Below are positions 1 through 11,916 of a stretch of DNA of 62,000 nucleotides, piece by piece; position 1 is the stretch's first letter; each line of letters begins with the position of its first letter. Below the pieces are notes generated by a model. That model ran no database searches and was not told where the DNA came from. It saw nothing but the letters and a program-made list of their open reading frames with translations. The translations under genes and the position numbers were made by a program. The DNA lies in NCBI GenBank assembly GCA_015680685.1, contig MNCI01002656.1:127910-189909 (forward strand), given 5' to 3'. Origin of the DNA: Gnetum montanum. Taxonomy: Eukaryota; Streptophyta; Gnetopsida; Gnetales; Gnetaceae.

Positions 1-797
1 AGGTACCCCTACACTCAACCATACGAATACAAGCGTTTCACGCATGATTCGGTCGAACTTCAAGGACCAAGTGCTTATGCGTCTTAATTAAACACTCAGG
101 GTTAATCAATCGTTGTCTTCCCAAACTTACTTGTATTGTCATGGTTGTATGGTTAAGTAAGCTTGAGGTATATGATTTTTATAGCTTTTGTATTTTTTAT
201 GTCTTCTACTAATAAAGGAGAGGAAGAGAGAACTAAGTGACTAACTTACATTAACTATTCATTAACTAGTTTCTAAATGTTCCTAACACCAGTATCCATT
301 CCCACTTGCCATACACATCCTGAACCAATGCAACGCTGCTAGGATTACCAAACGTTAATCGTTATTGGGTTACCAAGCGCTACACGCATGCTCGAAGCGA
401 TCATACTGAGTGTATTTAACTAAGGGAGTTGAAGGTTGAGAGAGATATTAATTAACTAAGAAAGCATTAAATAATAATTAATTACTAATTAGCTTAATCT
501 GTATGCTGCAAGGTTTATCATAAAGTTCATCTTTATTGCCGTACACAAAATTGTGCTCAGGTACAAATTGCTCAAATAAAGATTCGTTCACTCTGTGACT
601 CTTACTGCAGGCACACAGAAATAATTCTAACTCTGGAAAGACAAAACTACAAGAATCTGGCTAAGGGTCTAAATCTAATTTGTTTCGGAACCAAGGGCAC
701 TGCCTCTTATTTATAGAAGATGAGGCAGGACGTGATATCGCGTATGCAATATCGCATGGTGGATGTGATATCGTGTGCACGATATTGCGGTTCATCA
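1..797 (-). mobile_element. LTR of Ty3/gypsy family (D-type), probably solo, cut by window start
   Basis: The sequence closely follows the complete LTR at 57912-58693, starting about 12 bases inside the expected TGATGA terminus and ending in TCATCA at 792-797. Read on the minus strand it has the same order: GATATC-type repeats (about 727-790), then a TATA box seen as TTATTTATAG near 707-716, then R/U5. The bases after position 797 lack the polypurine tract that follows the LTRs of elements A and D, so this is probably a solo LTR or a broken end. The left flank is outside the window, so a target duplication cannot be tested. Confidence 0.8.
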
Positions 798-3700
798 CAT
801 GGGTTCTCATTAATGGTTGGATCAGCTTTGTTAATTGTTCCAATTTGCATCGTGGCAACACTATGAGAGTTCTTTATCATGAGGTTGATATGATTTTGTG
901 TATCTCAATTGTTCATTCCATCATGTCTAACAAGGATGATAATATCTCTCATAGTAGTGATAGTAAGTTAGTATGTCAAGCAATGAAAGTGTGACTTCTT
1001 GAAATATGGTTCAAGGGAATTACAAAGATATTTGCACATGTCTTCGCTTAAAAACTAGCAAGGATGATTTGGATCTTATTTTTTGTCTTAATTGCAAATT
1101 TCTTTTATGAATTTCTTGTATACTTTACTTTTCTCACCTTCTAATTTGAAAAGGTGAATTGTAACTTGTTGGAGAAGGTTCTATTTTGTCATCTACATGT
1201 TTCAAGTTCAATTCTAGTAAGTTATGTTGAATAGGCATTTTTTAAAATTTATGCTAGAAAGAGCATGTTATCCTAGCAAGTTTATGGTCATCTAAAATTA
1301 ATTTTGCATTTTTTTCTATTAATATAGTTATATTATTTAATATTTTATAATTTTATCCTTGCATTTATCATGCAATGAATATAATTTGACACGAAATTTC
1401 AATATGAGTTTTAGCTAATAACTTGAATACGATTGCTATGTTGCATTTGTGTTTATTATTATTTTTTTTACTGTGCCTATACCTTGTCCAAATCACAAAG
1501 ATAGTAGAATATGACTAGGATGGAGAATTAAGAGATAAAGCTAAGAGTAAATCATGAATATGATTCCATGAAACTTTTAAAACAACATTATAGTTTCCTT
1601 GAAATACCATTCATAGGTACATGCCTTACTTCAAATTACCATAAAACAATCTCTTAATTAATTATGATTAGAATAAAATGGATTCAATCATAAGGTTACG
1701 CATGGATTAACATAATGTAAAGTAGACATGTGCATGTTGAACAATGATAAAGAAGCATATATTTGTTTGGGTGCTCTAAATTCGACTTTTGAGGTCATGC
1801 ATCTTGTAGCAAAATGTTCCTCCATGAAGGTATAGATTTCAAAAGCGTAGAATATTACCATTGATAAGCTTATGCACGGCTTATACTTTGCGTCTAGTCG
1901 TTTTGAAAGAGATTCTTCTTGTGCATGGGAACCAAAGCAGCACAAATTCCATGCCTAATAGCAATTAAATATACAAGAGCTTTGAATCAGTGCGGTGTGT
2001 TGGGAACATTGAATGGCTTTACAAGGACACGCCCTGTAATTTGATCAGGCAGCAACAAGACAGAACCTTAGCGCACTTTAGCCTTTGTTATATTTTTATT
2101 CGTGGGGAACAAGATGGAACCTTAGGTCATATACTTTTGTTTACTTTGGTATTTGAGGTTTACATACTTATCCATCTTAGGGACGGCGGATGGCCGGCCG
2201 GCCGGGGAAAATTTAAAAAAGAAATGAAGAAAACAAAGATTTAAAGTATGGGTCATATCAGTCCTAGCCTTTATAAGCACCTCAGCCACAGATACAGAAC
2301 AAGCAATTATAATTAATTAGCACTGTGGGAATATTTTGCTCCCGAAATTGTAATAAGGTCGGAAATGGACGTAGACGTGTACGTGGAGGGGCCTTTTTTA
2401 AAGGAGATGAAAGCCCCCGGTATCGAACTTGGGCATGTTCCTTGTTTTGGTACCAGCTTGCTTACTGCCAAAGGCTTGTTGTGATTGGCTCTCCTCGGAA
2501 AAAGAGATTTTTTTAGATGGTGAATAAGATTCCAAGGTGGGGTAACTTGGATTTTAAAAATTAGGGTGTGGTACATCCATGTGGAAACCACAATGCTATG
2601 ATCTTAGAATTCATTGTTGAGAGGTATCTAGGAGACCACATTCAATCTCAATGCCAATGTACCAATTACATGGGTTCACTTCTTAAATTTGACAAATGAC
2701 TATAACTTTTTTGGATGTTTGTTTACTAAACACTATGGTCCTTGAATAGACCATACCTTGTGCTTGGCATGTGTCTCACTATAATTTGAATTGAAATTGA
2801 ATCCACTATTTCCACAAACATGCTCTAATTAATTGAACTATGCTTGAGTAACATCATGTATTTTTATATATATACTTAAATAGAATTGAAGTAAGATAAT
2901 TGAAATGGTAATAAGCTAGTGGTGTGGAATATTGGATAAATAATAAACATGAAGTTTACAAATACAAGAATGCTAATGTGAATATTTTGTCATTAGGTAA
3001 ATATAATCAAGAATTCTCTTATTGGGGAAATTTGGTGGTAACACTCATAAATGAAAAGATTATGTCATCTGAGATGGTTTGGTCATGTGCAAAAAAAGCC
3101 ATAGACTATTTCTATAAGAAGAAGCTACTTAATTGAGGTAGATGAAACAACAAAAGTTGGTATTTCATCAAAAATTTCCATTCCTACATCAAATGTTTTT
3201 GATATTTTATATTCAAACAAAGATATTGAAAATGATATAAATGTTGTTAAGAGTGCAAGCATCCTCCCTACTAATAATTAATTTTCCTCTTTGCTTTTTT
3301 CAAAGCATCTATGGTAGGACTAGTATGAGTAGACTTCTCTAAAATTGAAAAGTTATTCTTTTCCATGTTGTTTTTGGGGCTTTCTGCTTAGTGATTAGGC
3401 ATGTTATTGTTTGTTTTTTTTCTTATTATTAATATTTATTTAGGGTTTGAACCCATCCCACAAACAAATAAAGAGGTAGATATGAAGAGATTGAAACATA
3501 CTTTGTATTTAAAATTTTAAAAAATATCTAAAGTCTAAGAATTATTACTAATTTGGCTTTCAAAAAAGGTAAATGGTAGATGACAATGACAAGTATATAC
3601 CTTAACAATGCAAGGAATACAAACTACATGAATTTAATATTGAAAAAATTATAAACTAAATCTTCTAAGCATGCTTAGAAATTGGATTTATAACTGTCTA

Positions 3701-4189
3701 TTAGAGAGTTTTTGTTCGATGTTTTCCAAAGAAAATATTCAAGTATCTTTAGACTTTCAAGTTAATCTAAATGTATAAATTGAAAGTATGATTCAAAGCT
3801 TTTAACATGTTCATATTCACAGTATTTTTCCTTTTGAAAGCACCATTTTTTTTTTGCTTATCATAAATATTGCCCTAGAAATGATAAATGTCAATAGTTT
3901 ATGCATTCCAACTTATAGATCATATCCTATAAGGACTTGTTATAATTAAGGTATATTTGACAATTTTTTCAAAAATTATTGAACATTTTGGAAGCTAGGA
4001 AACTTGCACAAACAAATGTAAATGATCTAATTAAACCATGCATTTCAGAGCATCCTTTGGGTAGATTGACTAGACTACAATCTCTTGTTACTTTTTAAAT
4101 GATTCTAGTATTAATTAAAGATAATTGAAAAGAACAATATGCTATGGTAAAATAAATGATACCTTCCTAAAGAAACTCCAGTGAAAAGG
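798..4189. other. AT-rich intergenic DNA, no supported gene
   Basis: Only short open frames with no recognisable domain occur here. The best small one (2924-3136, 70 codons) lies in AT-rich DNA and has no family signature I recognise. A tRNA-like SINE fragment may lie at 2395-2500. Nothing else in the stretch can be supported. Confidence 0.5.
2395..2500 (-). mobile_element. possible tRNA-derived SINE fragment
   Basis: On the minus strand, positions 2418-2433 read as CCCAAGTTCGATACC, a good match to a Pol III B box (GTTCGANNCC). A GGCAGTAAGCAAGCTGGTA stretch about 40 bases upstream could be a degenerate A box. No target duplication or tail was identified, so the call is tentative. Confidence 0.3.
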
Positions 4190-4376
4190 TGTTGGACCCT
4201 AATATATATATATATATTAAAAATAAAAATCAGAGAAGTATTGCAGAGAGGAGAAACTCCAAATTAAAAAAGAAAAAAAGCCTAAGATTCAAGTTATTCA
4301 AAGTTTAGCTTCTCTCTCGTTGTTAATAGCTGTCTTAGTTAATAGTTGACGAGTTGGTAGAAAAGCTCAGAACAAA

Positions 4377-4550
4377 GTTGTGTGAGCTCTTTCTTTCTAT
4401 GTGCAGACCTCTTAGTTAAAAGTTTTGTGAGCTCTCTTTCTATGTACAGATCTCATAGTTAACACTTTTGTGAGCTCTCTTTCTATGTGTAGACCTTTTA
4501 GTTAAAAGTTGTGTAAGCTTTCTCTCTATGTAGACTTCTTTGTTAATAGC
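4377..4550 (+). repeat. ~43-45 bp tandem repeat, four degenerate copies
   Basis: Units start at about 4377, 4422, 4465 and 4508. Each reads roughly GTTTTGTGAGCTCTCTTTC followed by TATGTRCAGAYCTY and TTAGTTAA. Spacing is 43-45 bases and the copies have diverged by substitutions and small indels. Confidence 0.75.
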
Positions 4551-4572
4551 AGAGGGATTGTTAGAAATGCTC

Positions 4573-4750
4573 AGCACCTTGGAGTACAAAATTGTGTAAG
4601 CTAAGAACTAACAACCATTACTCAATGAATTCCTAAACATTACATCAAAAGCTGAATGGTGAGCACCTTGGAGTATCAAGTTGTGTTGCGTAACCAACTA
4701 GCTAGACCAACAACCAATATTCAATGAATTCTTAACCATTGTATTAGATG
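4573..4750 (+). repeat. ~89 bp tandem duplication
   Basis: AGCACCTTGGAGTA appears at about 4573 and again at about 4662. In each copy it is followed by TTGTGT, an AACCA-rich stretch and CAATGAATTC. It lies directly beside the 43-45 bp repeat array, inside the possible copia LTR. Confidence 0.7.
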
Positions 4751-4887
4751 GCGAAAGAGTTTTTCTCTTAGCTGGGAGAAGAAACATATTTTTCTCTTCT
4801 TTTTTCATTTCGTTAGTTTCTCCCATTTAAATTGCCCTTTGAATAATTGTTTATATTCATTGGAGATGAAAAGGGCCGATTGTTACA

Positions 4888-7800
4888 ATAGAAATAATTG
4901 ATTATAAAGTATTCAACGCTGCCCGAAATGATTATTATTAGCGTCCGATGAGATCAGATGCAAATGTTTCGGATTGTCGCGTAGAGAGAGGTTATTTGAG
5001 GCTGTTTCGGGAGGATTCCAATGCGGGCTGTGGATAAATAATTGAAAGCAGGCAAGCAGCCACGAGGTAAATCAAGCAACCAAGGGTTCTAGCTTTGCCA
5101 GGATCGTAGTCAGCTCCTTCGGACACCGCGCTAGGATCGTACTTTTGTTTAGTTAGTCACTCGCCGTTGTTGACTAGTTTTTCTGTAGCATCGAAGCGCA
5201 GGCCCCATGGAATACGGCCGTATTTGTGCGCAAGAGATCGATTATGGATAGGTAGGGTTTGTACACCGTGTGTCTGCGGATGGAATTTGGAATCACGAAG
5301 CGTTCCAGCTGCTTGGCAAATGTGGCGGACAACTGGAGCCGAAAGCAAGGAAGGAGACGACGGCAGAGAGAAGCGGTTCACGTGATCAAGGTAAGCAGAA
5401 GTTCTCATTCGTCCAGCCTTTAAGGTGCGTTATTTGATGCGAGCAAGGGATTCTGTTAATCGCGCAGGCACCAGTGCTGTGACAACAACAGATGCGGGCA
5501 TTAAAGAATGGAAAGAAAGACTTGCGCAACGTTTGTCCTTTGTCCCAGGAACTTGTGCCCGCCGTAATAATGTATGAATGATGCATCTCATCATCTTTCA
5601 GATGCCTCTCTGGCAGTCGTTGGCTTCCGATTTTCAAAACCTGCATCTTTGACTGTCTGACGATGAATTTAAGTTCATTTATGTTCACCGCAGCGGCGGC
5701 TCCGCTCGTTGTTTGCCGTTGCCAGAATGCCACGGCAGCGTCGGATGACAGCACGGGGCCGGAAAGGAATATTTTTGGAAGGCAAAATAAGGTCAAACGG
5801 GACGAAGATCTTGCTTTACTCCTTTTGTTGTTTTTCGACAGCTTTCAGCTTCGAAAGTGCCACCGCCACCGGCCACGCTACTTCGTGCACGTTTTGACCG
5901 CGCCTATCAGCCAGGTGCGCCACGCCATCTTGCAATTGGTTTATGTTACGTAGATTGCGTTTGTTGAAGGAAATCTTTGTCGCTTATTGCTGTCTTTGTC
6001 CGAGCTTAAGTTTTCTTTTCCTTTTCTAAATCTGCTGTACTTCGTGGATGCCAGCGTAGCTTCTTTCGGTAATGCTGTGAATGTTTTCTTTCTTATGTTG
6101 TTTTTATGCTTTGCGTAATGAAGTTAAAGCTTTACTTGAGAAATGGTTATCTTAATTGTGATCTGGCGTACAAGCATACGATTTCCCAGCTTTAAAGGAT
6201 TGCCATTTGAATATACACACTAATGCATTTCTTTTGCGGCAAACGAAGATGCTCTTTGATTTTATCTAACTCATTGTGAGCGCCAGACGGAATCCGCTGC
6301 ATTTTAAGTTACGATGCAATGCCGACTGGACATGCTGATGATGATGTTTAAAATTCGATATAATTCGGAGTTATCGTTTGTCTTAATTAAAGAAAAAATT
6401 GTCCGTAGGTGACGTTGAAGTGTTCATATGCTACGCTTGCGTGTTGATGTCGCTACGGTTCGGGAAGTTCATTCCTTTCTGCCTACTGTAAAGAGATGCG
6501 TCCACGAGGATCACTTGTGCGTTATCGTGCTAAACCATGTCCTGCGTGTGACATGCAAGCCAAGGAATTGTAAAAGGCCAAAATTCGCGATAACAATTTC
6601 TCATTGTATCTTTCGAAATCAACTATTATCCAAGCGTTTGAAAACAGAAGTACGTCGCTTTAGATTCCTTCAGGATTCGATCTTGCCTCTAGATTCGATG
6701 CATGACCACACAACTGGATGCATGAACACACAAAATTGCTTGTCAATGAGATAATTTGGGATTCAAGGAGAAAAATGCGTGTCAAACAGAACTAGAGAAG
6801 TACATAAACGTGAGATTCCAACAACTCTAGAAAATAAAGAGGGCAAAAAGCTCGTAAAGAAAAAGGAAGAAAGCTGAGATTTAACAACTCAAGATGAAAA
6901 ATGCTGGTTAATTAAGACGTGCAAACTCTGAGATTCCAGCTTTGATATAATGAAATCGGAGATTCGATCTTTTTAATCGCTATTTAATGTATATTATATA
7001 AGATTGGATTTGGCTGGAAAATATTTCAAAAAGTTAATTCTTCGGTGTTCTCTCGATTGGTCATGCTCCATTCGAGACCAGACCGTTAGTGCTAAATATG
7101 CTTTGAAAGAATTTTAAGATTTTGCGTAGCTTCCAGTGTCTTATACTCTATCTAGATCGTTTTATGAAACTGAAAAACGGAAAATTCCATCGTTTTATAA
7201 AAGTTTTGTCAAAATTGCCCTCTTTAGTTTTCAATTTGAGGAAATTTTCAAACGGGAAGCCATGCACGATGCCGATGTGCGAAGATTAAATGTTTGTACT
7301 GAAGCCTTGTATCCTGACTTCAAACTTGGAAAAAAATTTCAAGTTAATATGTGATAGTGGCGGGGTTTTAGATTCAAGCCGTTGTGACCAGTTAATAGGT
7401 TCACGTTAAATGCTCTGCCTTTACTCTGATTCATTCATTAAATCTTCGACGTAATTTTCGGCAACTGTACACTGAATGCCAAAAAAGCTAATTAACGGCA
7501 TGCAGGAGTTGGAGGAGATAAGGTAAACGGCCACGGGTAGTCTGTGCCGCCCAGCAGGGCCAGCTCATTGCAGCATCTGGACTCCTCGATGATGCCTCGA
7601 CAAGAGATCGAGAAGAGAGCGACGGTACTGGGATATGTTTTCTGCGTGCTTTTCGTTTCTTGGACTCTAGTTTGGGAGACGTGGTAGAGCTGTGTTTGCA
7701 ATAGGGTAGGTAAAGACGAAAGATTAACCCGACGCAGGATTCAAGCCCCGAGCTTTGGATATTTGTATGCGTTTGGGACAAGAGCCAGTTTTCAACGATA

Positions 7801-9470
7801 ATCAAATATGCAAGAAACCCGACAAAAAAGCCAATGGCAGTGGCCGCAGACACTCATTTGTAATTTTCTTTATTTTGTTTTCCAAGTGAAAAACATCGAA
7901 GCGAAACATCAGAACAGTGCTTGTGTGGGGCTGCTTACCCCATGTTTAAGATTAATCAAAGGTAAATATCGGGTACAGTAAGTCCAACTGGTACAGGCAC
8001 GGCGCAGGGCACAGTTAAAGGATAAACACGGTATCGTGAATTTGATAGCGTACACATAGGCGTATCGGAGGATGTGACAGGCACGAGCCATGGCATGTGA
8101 AGTAGCATAAACACTGTAATTCATAGCTTTGCAAGGATGATTCTACTACTTGCCGCTGCAGTCAGCAGACTAGGACTGGCCGGTAAATTTGGATTCCGAA
8201 TCGGTGACTACCGGCTTGGTTTGTTTCAAAATTTCCATCCCTTCCAGTAGTCTGCTCCATGGCTCCATATAACCAGTCAAACGGACCAGGATTAGCAAGA
8301 AGTTCAATTAGGAATGTTTTGGAGACTGCAACAGTTGACCGCCTTGATGCATGCTTGCAGCCGCAGCATCACGTAGGAAAGGTCGAAATGGTGAAGAAAA
8401 TTAGAAAGAAGTTACTACGAGCGCAGTCCGCACCTAGAAAAGAGCAAGTGGCATGGTAGGGATAGAGCCCTTCTCTTTGAGTTTCAGCCAATAATTCATG
8501 TTGACGCGTTTCTCGAGGCATCAGCAGCTGCCATCTGAGAGCCAACGTCACTCTCCCCCTGTTTGGGAAATCCTCGAACTGGCTGCTCCCGCTGAAACCT
8601 GGAGGCAAATACTGTCCACAGGACGCAAGGAGGAACGAACGAACAAATGGGTCACAATCTTATCTCCCTCTCCCACCACAGCGCGAGAGCGATGGACATG
8701 GATTACAGAGAGAACTAACGACAGCGAGCCGACTGATGGGGCTGGGCTGGCTGGCCCGACGGGCCGGCCGCGATGCGAGGAGCGAGGACCAGTGACAGGC
8801 TGACCCAAGAATGGCCAAAAGGCCGTCGACAAGGTTGGCCCATATTTTTCGGCATAGGATTCTCAGCAAGATGCCGGAGCTTTGTTAATTTGGTCATGCG
8901 TCTATATATTTGGTGAACACCAATGAGCAAGCCAATCATGTCAGCGTTGTTGAGCTTGCTCTGGAAGGATAGGGAGGCCTAGCAGGCAGGGGAGGGGCAG
9001 GGACGCTATCAAGAAGGAGCCCGGCGAATCCTGTGGCGGGGTCAACTCTGCCTGCAGTATCCTAGCCAATCAGTCCTTCACACGCCGCAGCATTGCTCGG
9101 GGATAGGGATTGGCCTCCTCTCTCTCGCCCTCTGGACAACGAGCTTCAACAGGAAGAATAGGGATAGGAATTGGATCCAGCGAACTCTATAACCAAAGCC
9201 GCGAGGAGGAAGGGGACCGCAGCTAACGCCACAGGATTCCGCCGCGTCTTCGTATCAGAATAATTTGTGCTATTATTTTTTTAATTCTTTATTTTCCCCG
9301 GTTTTTGGGCGTGTGGGTGGAACTGAATACTACGTTCCTGTCACGAGTAAACGTGAATAATGTGGAGGATGGTTTCGAGTTCCAGATTCGAAAAATAAAT
9401 ATACAAGACGAGTTAAAAATACTTGTCCCCGCTAGAGCAACTAGAGAGAGGAGATGAGACGATGCTACCG
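4888..9470. other. gene-island DNA upstream of the polyamine oxidase gene, no supported coding gene
   Basis: Base composition becomes more balanced and lacks the LTR families seen elsewhere. Several open frames of 60-136 codons occur on both strands, but they overlap one another, show no domain I recognise and often begin at non-ATG codons. Isolated splice-like strings occur, such as AAGGTAAGCAG near 5390 and GCAG at 5466-5469, so untranslated exons or a non-coding transcript are possible but not shown. Promoter elements of the downstream oxidase gene probably lie in the right part. Confidence 0.4.
8259..8459 (+). CDS. possible small protein, 66 aa, unknown
   Basis: The frame opens at an ATG in a strong plant context (CCATGGCT) and codes for 66 residues ending in TAG. 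The C-terminal third is basic (MVKKIRKKLLRAQSAPRKE). I recognise no family. It sits alone 1.4 kb upstream of the oxidase gene on the same strand and could equally be a chance frame. Confidence 0.2.
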   Translation: MAPYNQSNGPGLARSSIRNVLETATVDRLDACLQPQHHVGKVEMVKKIRKKLLRAQSAPRKEQVAW

Positions 9471-9481
9471 CATCATTGCTA

Positions 9482-9490
9482 TCTATAAGT
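9482..9490 (+). promoter_or_regulatory. candidate TATA box of the polyamine oxidase gene
   Basis: CTATAAG lies about 375 bases upstream of the oxidase ATG. Between it and the ATG there is no other equally good TATA. This would give a 5' leader of about 340 bases. It is a sequence match only. Confidence 0.35.
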
Positions 9491-9677
9491 AAGCGCCAGC
9501 ACCGGGCAGGGTCGATCCAGCCACAAAAAGGAAAGGCTCGTCTTTATTCGAATTTGACTGCAGCTGCGGCTGCTGCCAGGGTAGGCTTTAAGTAAACAGT
9601 GCGTTGAGAGAAGTTGCAGTAGTTTTGCCCAGCCTGAGTTTTTATAGGGCTGCTGCTGCTGGATTCATTTCGCGCAT

Positions 9678-9698
9678 ATGTTCATCATCATTAACTGA
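9678..9698 (+). other. minimal upstream ORF (6 codons) in the oxidase leader
   Basis: ATG TTC ATC ATC ATT AAC TGA lies 165 bases before the oxidase start codon. It is the only upstream ATG I found between the candidate TATA and the main ATG. If transcription starts near 9515, this uORF is in the leader and could lower translation. Confidence 0.3.
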
Positions 9699-9863
9699 TT
9701 GTGATCGCGGCGCAGCAGGCCGCCATTCTCCAAGGTTGAAGCCGCTTCGGATTTTGTCCGCAAGTTGTGAGAAACGAGAGAGAACCCGGCCGCTCCCAAC
9801 ACTTCAAGAAACCCATTCTCGTTGTAGGTCAGGTCTGCTCTGGTCTGAATCTGACCAGTTGCA

Positions 9864-11582
9864 ATGGTGGCGAGGAAACCGCGAATTGTAATCGTGGGCG
9901 CCGGCATAGCCGGCCTCACGGCTGCCAACCGCCTGGTACAGGCTGCAGACGAGCACCTGGACTTGCTCATCCTGGAGGCCAGTGACCGAATCGGTGGCCG
10001 CATCCACACCTCCGAATTCGGGGGCTCCCAAGTGGAGCTAGGTGCGACCTGGATCCACGGCATCATCGGCAGTCCGGTGCACAAGATCTGCGAGCATATC
10101 GGTTCGCTCCACAGCGACAAGCCCTGGGAATGCATGGACGACCTCCCCGAGGACTACCTCGTAAAGGGCGTCGGGGGCCACGTCGTGGATCCGGCAGCCG
10201 CGGACTCCGTCCGACGGCTCTACCGGACTCTCATGGCCTTTGCTCAGGACCGGTCTTTCGCCTTATTCGATACGCCCGACCTCCAGATCGCCCTCAAAGC
10301 CGCCGCCGAGGCGCCTCGCACTGAGGACGGATGTCTCAGCATTGGCTCGTTCCTGCGTCGCGGCCTCGAAATCTTCTGCAATAATGGTGCAGAAGAAGAA
10401 GAAAACGAGGCCCAGACCCGTCTCACGGAAGCGCTGTTCTCAATCCACGAGAACACGGAGCGCACCTACACGTCAGCCGGGTCGCTGCTGGACCTGGACT
10501 TCGAAGCAGAGAAGGAGTACCGCGAATTCCCAGGGGAGCAGATTACCATCGCCAAGGGCTACTGCACCGTGCTCAAGTACCTGGCGAGTGTGCTTCCCGC
10601 CGGGGCCATCCAATTCGGCAAGAAGGTCCACACCATCTTGTGGACCGACCATGCTGTCCAGGAACCAGACGTCGCGGCGCCCGTTCGTCTGCAACTGGAG
10701 GACGGCTCCATCATTGATGCTGACCACGTCGTCGTCACGGTGTCTCTGGGCGTACTCAAGGCCGGAACCGGCCGCGGCGGGGGGAAATCGTCTCTGTTTA
10801 ACCCGCCGCTGCCGGAGAGCAAGGTGAATGCTATTTCCAGGCTGGGATTCGGCGTGGTGAACAAGCTATTCATTGAAATGGAGGACACGGCGGAGGTGGA
10901 CTGTGCGTATCCTTACGTTCAGCTGGCGTTCAACGCCCGAGGGGAGGAAACGAGCAAGGTGCCGTGGTGGATGAGGCGCACCATCTCCGTGTGCCCGATT
11001 TACAACAATTCCCGGGTTCTTTTGCTCTGGTTCGCAGGGGACGAGGCCCTGCAGGTGGAGTCTCTGCGGGACGAAGACATCATCAATGGCGTCTGCGACA
11101 CTCTGTTGTGCTTCGGCCTGCGCAGTTCGGGTTCCCTGGACCCGGAAACGACGCCAGTGGAAAACGGTAGCGACGACGACCACCCGGAAACGATTACCGT
11201 GGAAAACGGTTGCATCAATAATCCGGAGATGGCGGCGATTGTGGGAAAGCACTCTAAGGAAGTGAAGCTGAATGGCAGAGTTCGCAACATATTACGGAGC
11301 AAATGGGGAATGGATCCGCTGTTCCGGGGGTCGTACAGCTACGTGGCGGTGGGTTCAAGCGGCCAGGATTTCGATAGATTGGCGGAGCCGGTGCCGAAGC
11401 GCAGCAGCACGACGACGGGTGGAGTTGGAGTTCCATCGGCACCGCCACTGCAGCTTCTGTTTGCGGGTGAGGCGACGCACAGGACGCATTACTCCACCAC
11501 GCACGGGGCCTATTTCAGTGGCCTCAGGGAGGCCAACCGCCTCCTCCAGCACTACGGCTTGGCCGGAAATCTCGACTGTTAG
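9864..11582 (+). CDS. PAO5: polyamine oxidase, PAO5 / thermospermine oxidase type, intronless
   Basis: A flavin amine oxidase of 572 residues in a single exon. The N-terminus carries the FAD/dinucleotide fold (G12-A-G14-I-A-G17), the ribose-binding acidic residue E38 in LILEASDRIGGR, and GATWIHGI at 60-67, where the His-bearing motif is typical of the PAO5/spermine-oxidase branch. FPGEQITIAKGY, VTVSLGVLKAG, the active-site lysine K334 in GFGVVNKLF, PWWMRR (367-372), GSYSYVAVGSSG and the C-terminal FAD motif FAGEATHRTHYSTTHGAY (from 533) follow in family order. It aligns along its whole length with Arabidopsis PAO5, which is also intronless and back-converts thermospermine and spermine in the cytosol. 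There is no signal peptide and the C-terminus (NLDC) is not a peroxisomal signal, so it is probably cytosolic. The start at 9864 is the first in-frame ATG and precedes the FAD motif by the usual few residues. The coding region is GC-rich, unlike its surroundings. It looks intact and functional. Confidence 0.95.
   Translation: MVARKPRIVIVGAGIAGLTAANRLVQAADEHLDLLILEASDRIGGRIHTSEFGGSQVELGATWIHGIIGSPVHKICEHIGSLHSDKPWECMDDLPEDYLVKGVGGHVVDPAAADSVRRLYRTLMAFAQDRSFALFDTPDLQIALKAAAEAPRTEDGCLSIGSFLRRGLEIFCNNGAEEEENEAQTRLTEALFSIHENTERTYTSAGSLLDLDFEAEKEYREFPGEQITIAKGYCTVLKYLASVLPAGAIQFGKKVHTILWTDHAVQEPDVAAPVRLQLEDGSIIDADHVVVTVSLGVLKAGTGRGGGKSSLFNPPLPESKVNAISRLGFGVVNKLFIEMEDTAEVDCAYPYVQLAFNARGEETSKVPWWMRRTISVCPIYNNSRVLLLWFAGDEALQVESLRDEDIINGVCDTLLCFGLRSSGSLDPETTPVENGSDDDHPETITVENGCINNPEMAAIVGKHSKEVKLNGRVRNILRSKWGMDPLFRGSYSYVAVGSSGQDFDRLAEPVPKRSSTTTGGVGVPSAPPLQLLFAGEATHRTHYSTTHGAYFSGLREANRLLQHYGLAGNLDC
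11142..11225 (+). repeat. 42-nt in-frame tandem duplication inside the oxidase
   Basis: Two copies at 11142-11183 and 11184-11225 encode PETTPVENGSDDDH and PETITVENGCINNP-type segments (from P427 and P441). They fall in the acidic, variable linker before the SKWG-DPLFRGSYSY block, where PAO5 proteins differ in length, so function is unlikely to be affected. Confidence 0.8.
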
Positions 11583-11895
11583 GATTTTTTTCTTTTTTCT
11601 GTTTTTTCCTCACATTTCCTCTTTCTTCTATTTTTCTTTTCCTTTTGTTTTAAATTTTTAATTAACTCGAGATGCGATGAAGGGAGATTATCTCTGGCAA
11701 TGTGATGAGAGCGTTAAGCATTGTTGTATATACCCGGTGTTCTGATCGGTCATGGGAAGAAGAAGAATGTGGCAGATAGCTGCAGCCGCAAGCAAGCAGA
11801 ACCAAAGCCAAGCAAAGCAGAAACCATTAAATTATTTTTATATAATTCTGTTAAAAAGTATGTTTGCTTTCTTCTTTGCGGATTGTCCATGCTGC

Positions 11896-11916
11896 CTGCT
11901 GCTGCTGCTGCTGCTG
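11896..11916 (+). repeat. (CTG)7 microsatellite
   Basis: Seven perfect CTG triplets in the downstream flank of the oxidase gene, probably in or just after its 3' UTR. Confidence 0.9.

Larger units (their letters stand above)
4190..4887 (+). mobile_element. possible Ty1/copia-type LTR remnant
   Basis: The segment opens with TGTTGGACCC, a common start of plant copia LTRs, and contains an (AT)n run and tandem repeats. Near its right edge is GATGAAAAGGGCCGATTGTTACA, which could be a polypurine tract followed by a second TG start, or the LTR end itself. No matching target duplication was found, so the boundaries are guesses. Confidence 0.3.

Noticed and set aside
5386-5796. 136-codon minus-strand frame in the upstream region
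   Set aside because: No family signature, and frames on the opposite strand are equally long.
7488-7853. 121-codon minus-strand frame starting with a hydrophobic stretch that resembles a membrane segment
   Set aside because: It begins at GTG rather than ATG, no homologous family is recognised, and the hydrophobic start alone is weak evidence.
9665-10135. 156-codon minus-strand frame overlapping the start of the oxidase gene
   Set aside because: It is antisense to a clear gene in GC-rich sequence, where long shadow frames are expected, and has no domain.
10240-10827. 195-codon plus-strand frame inside the oxidase gene
   Set aside because: It is an Arg/Ser/Pro-rich out-of-frame shadow of the oxidase coding sequence.
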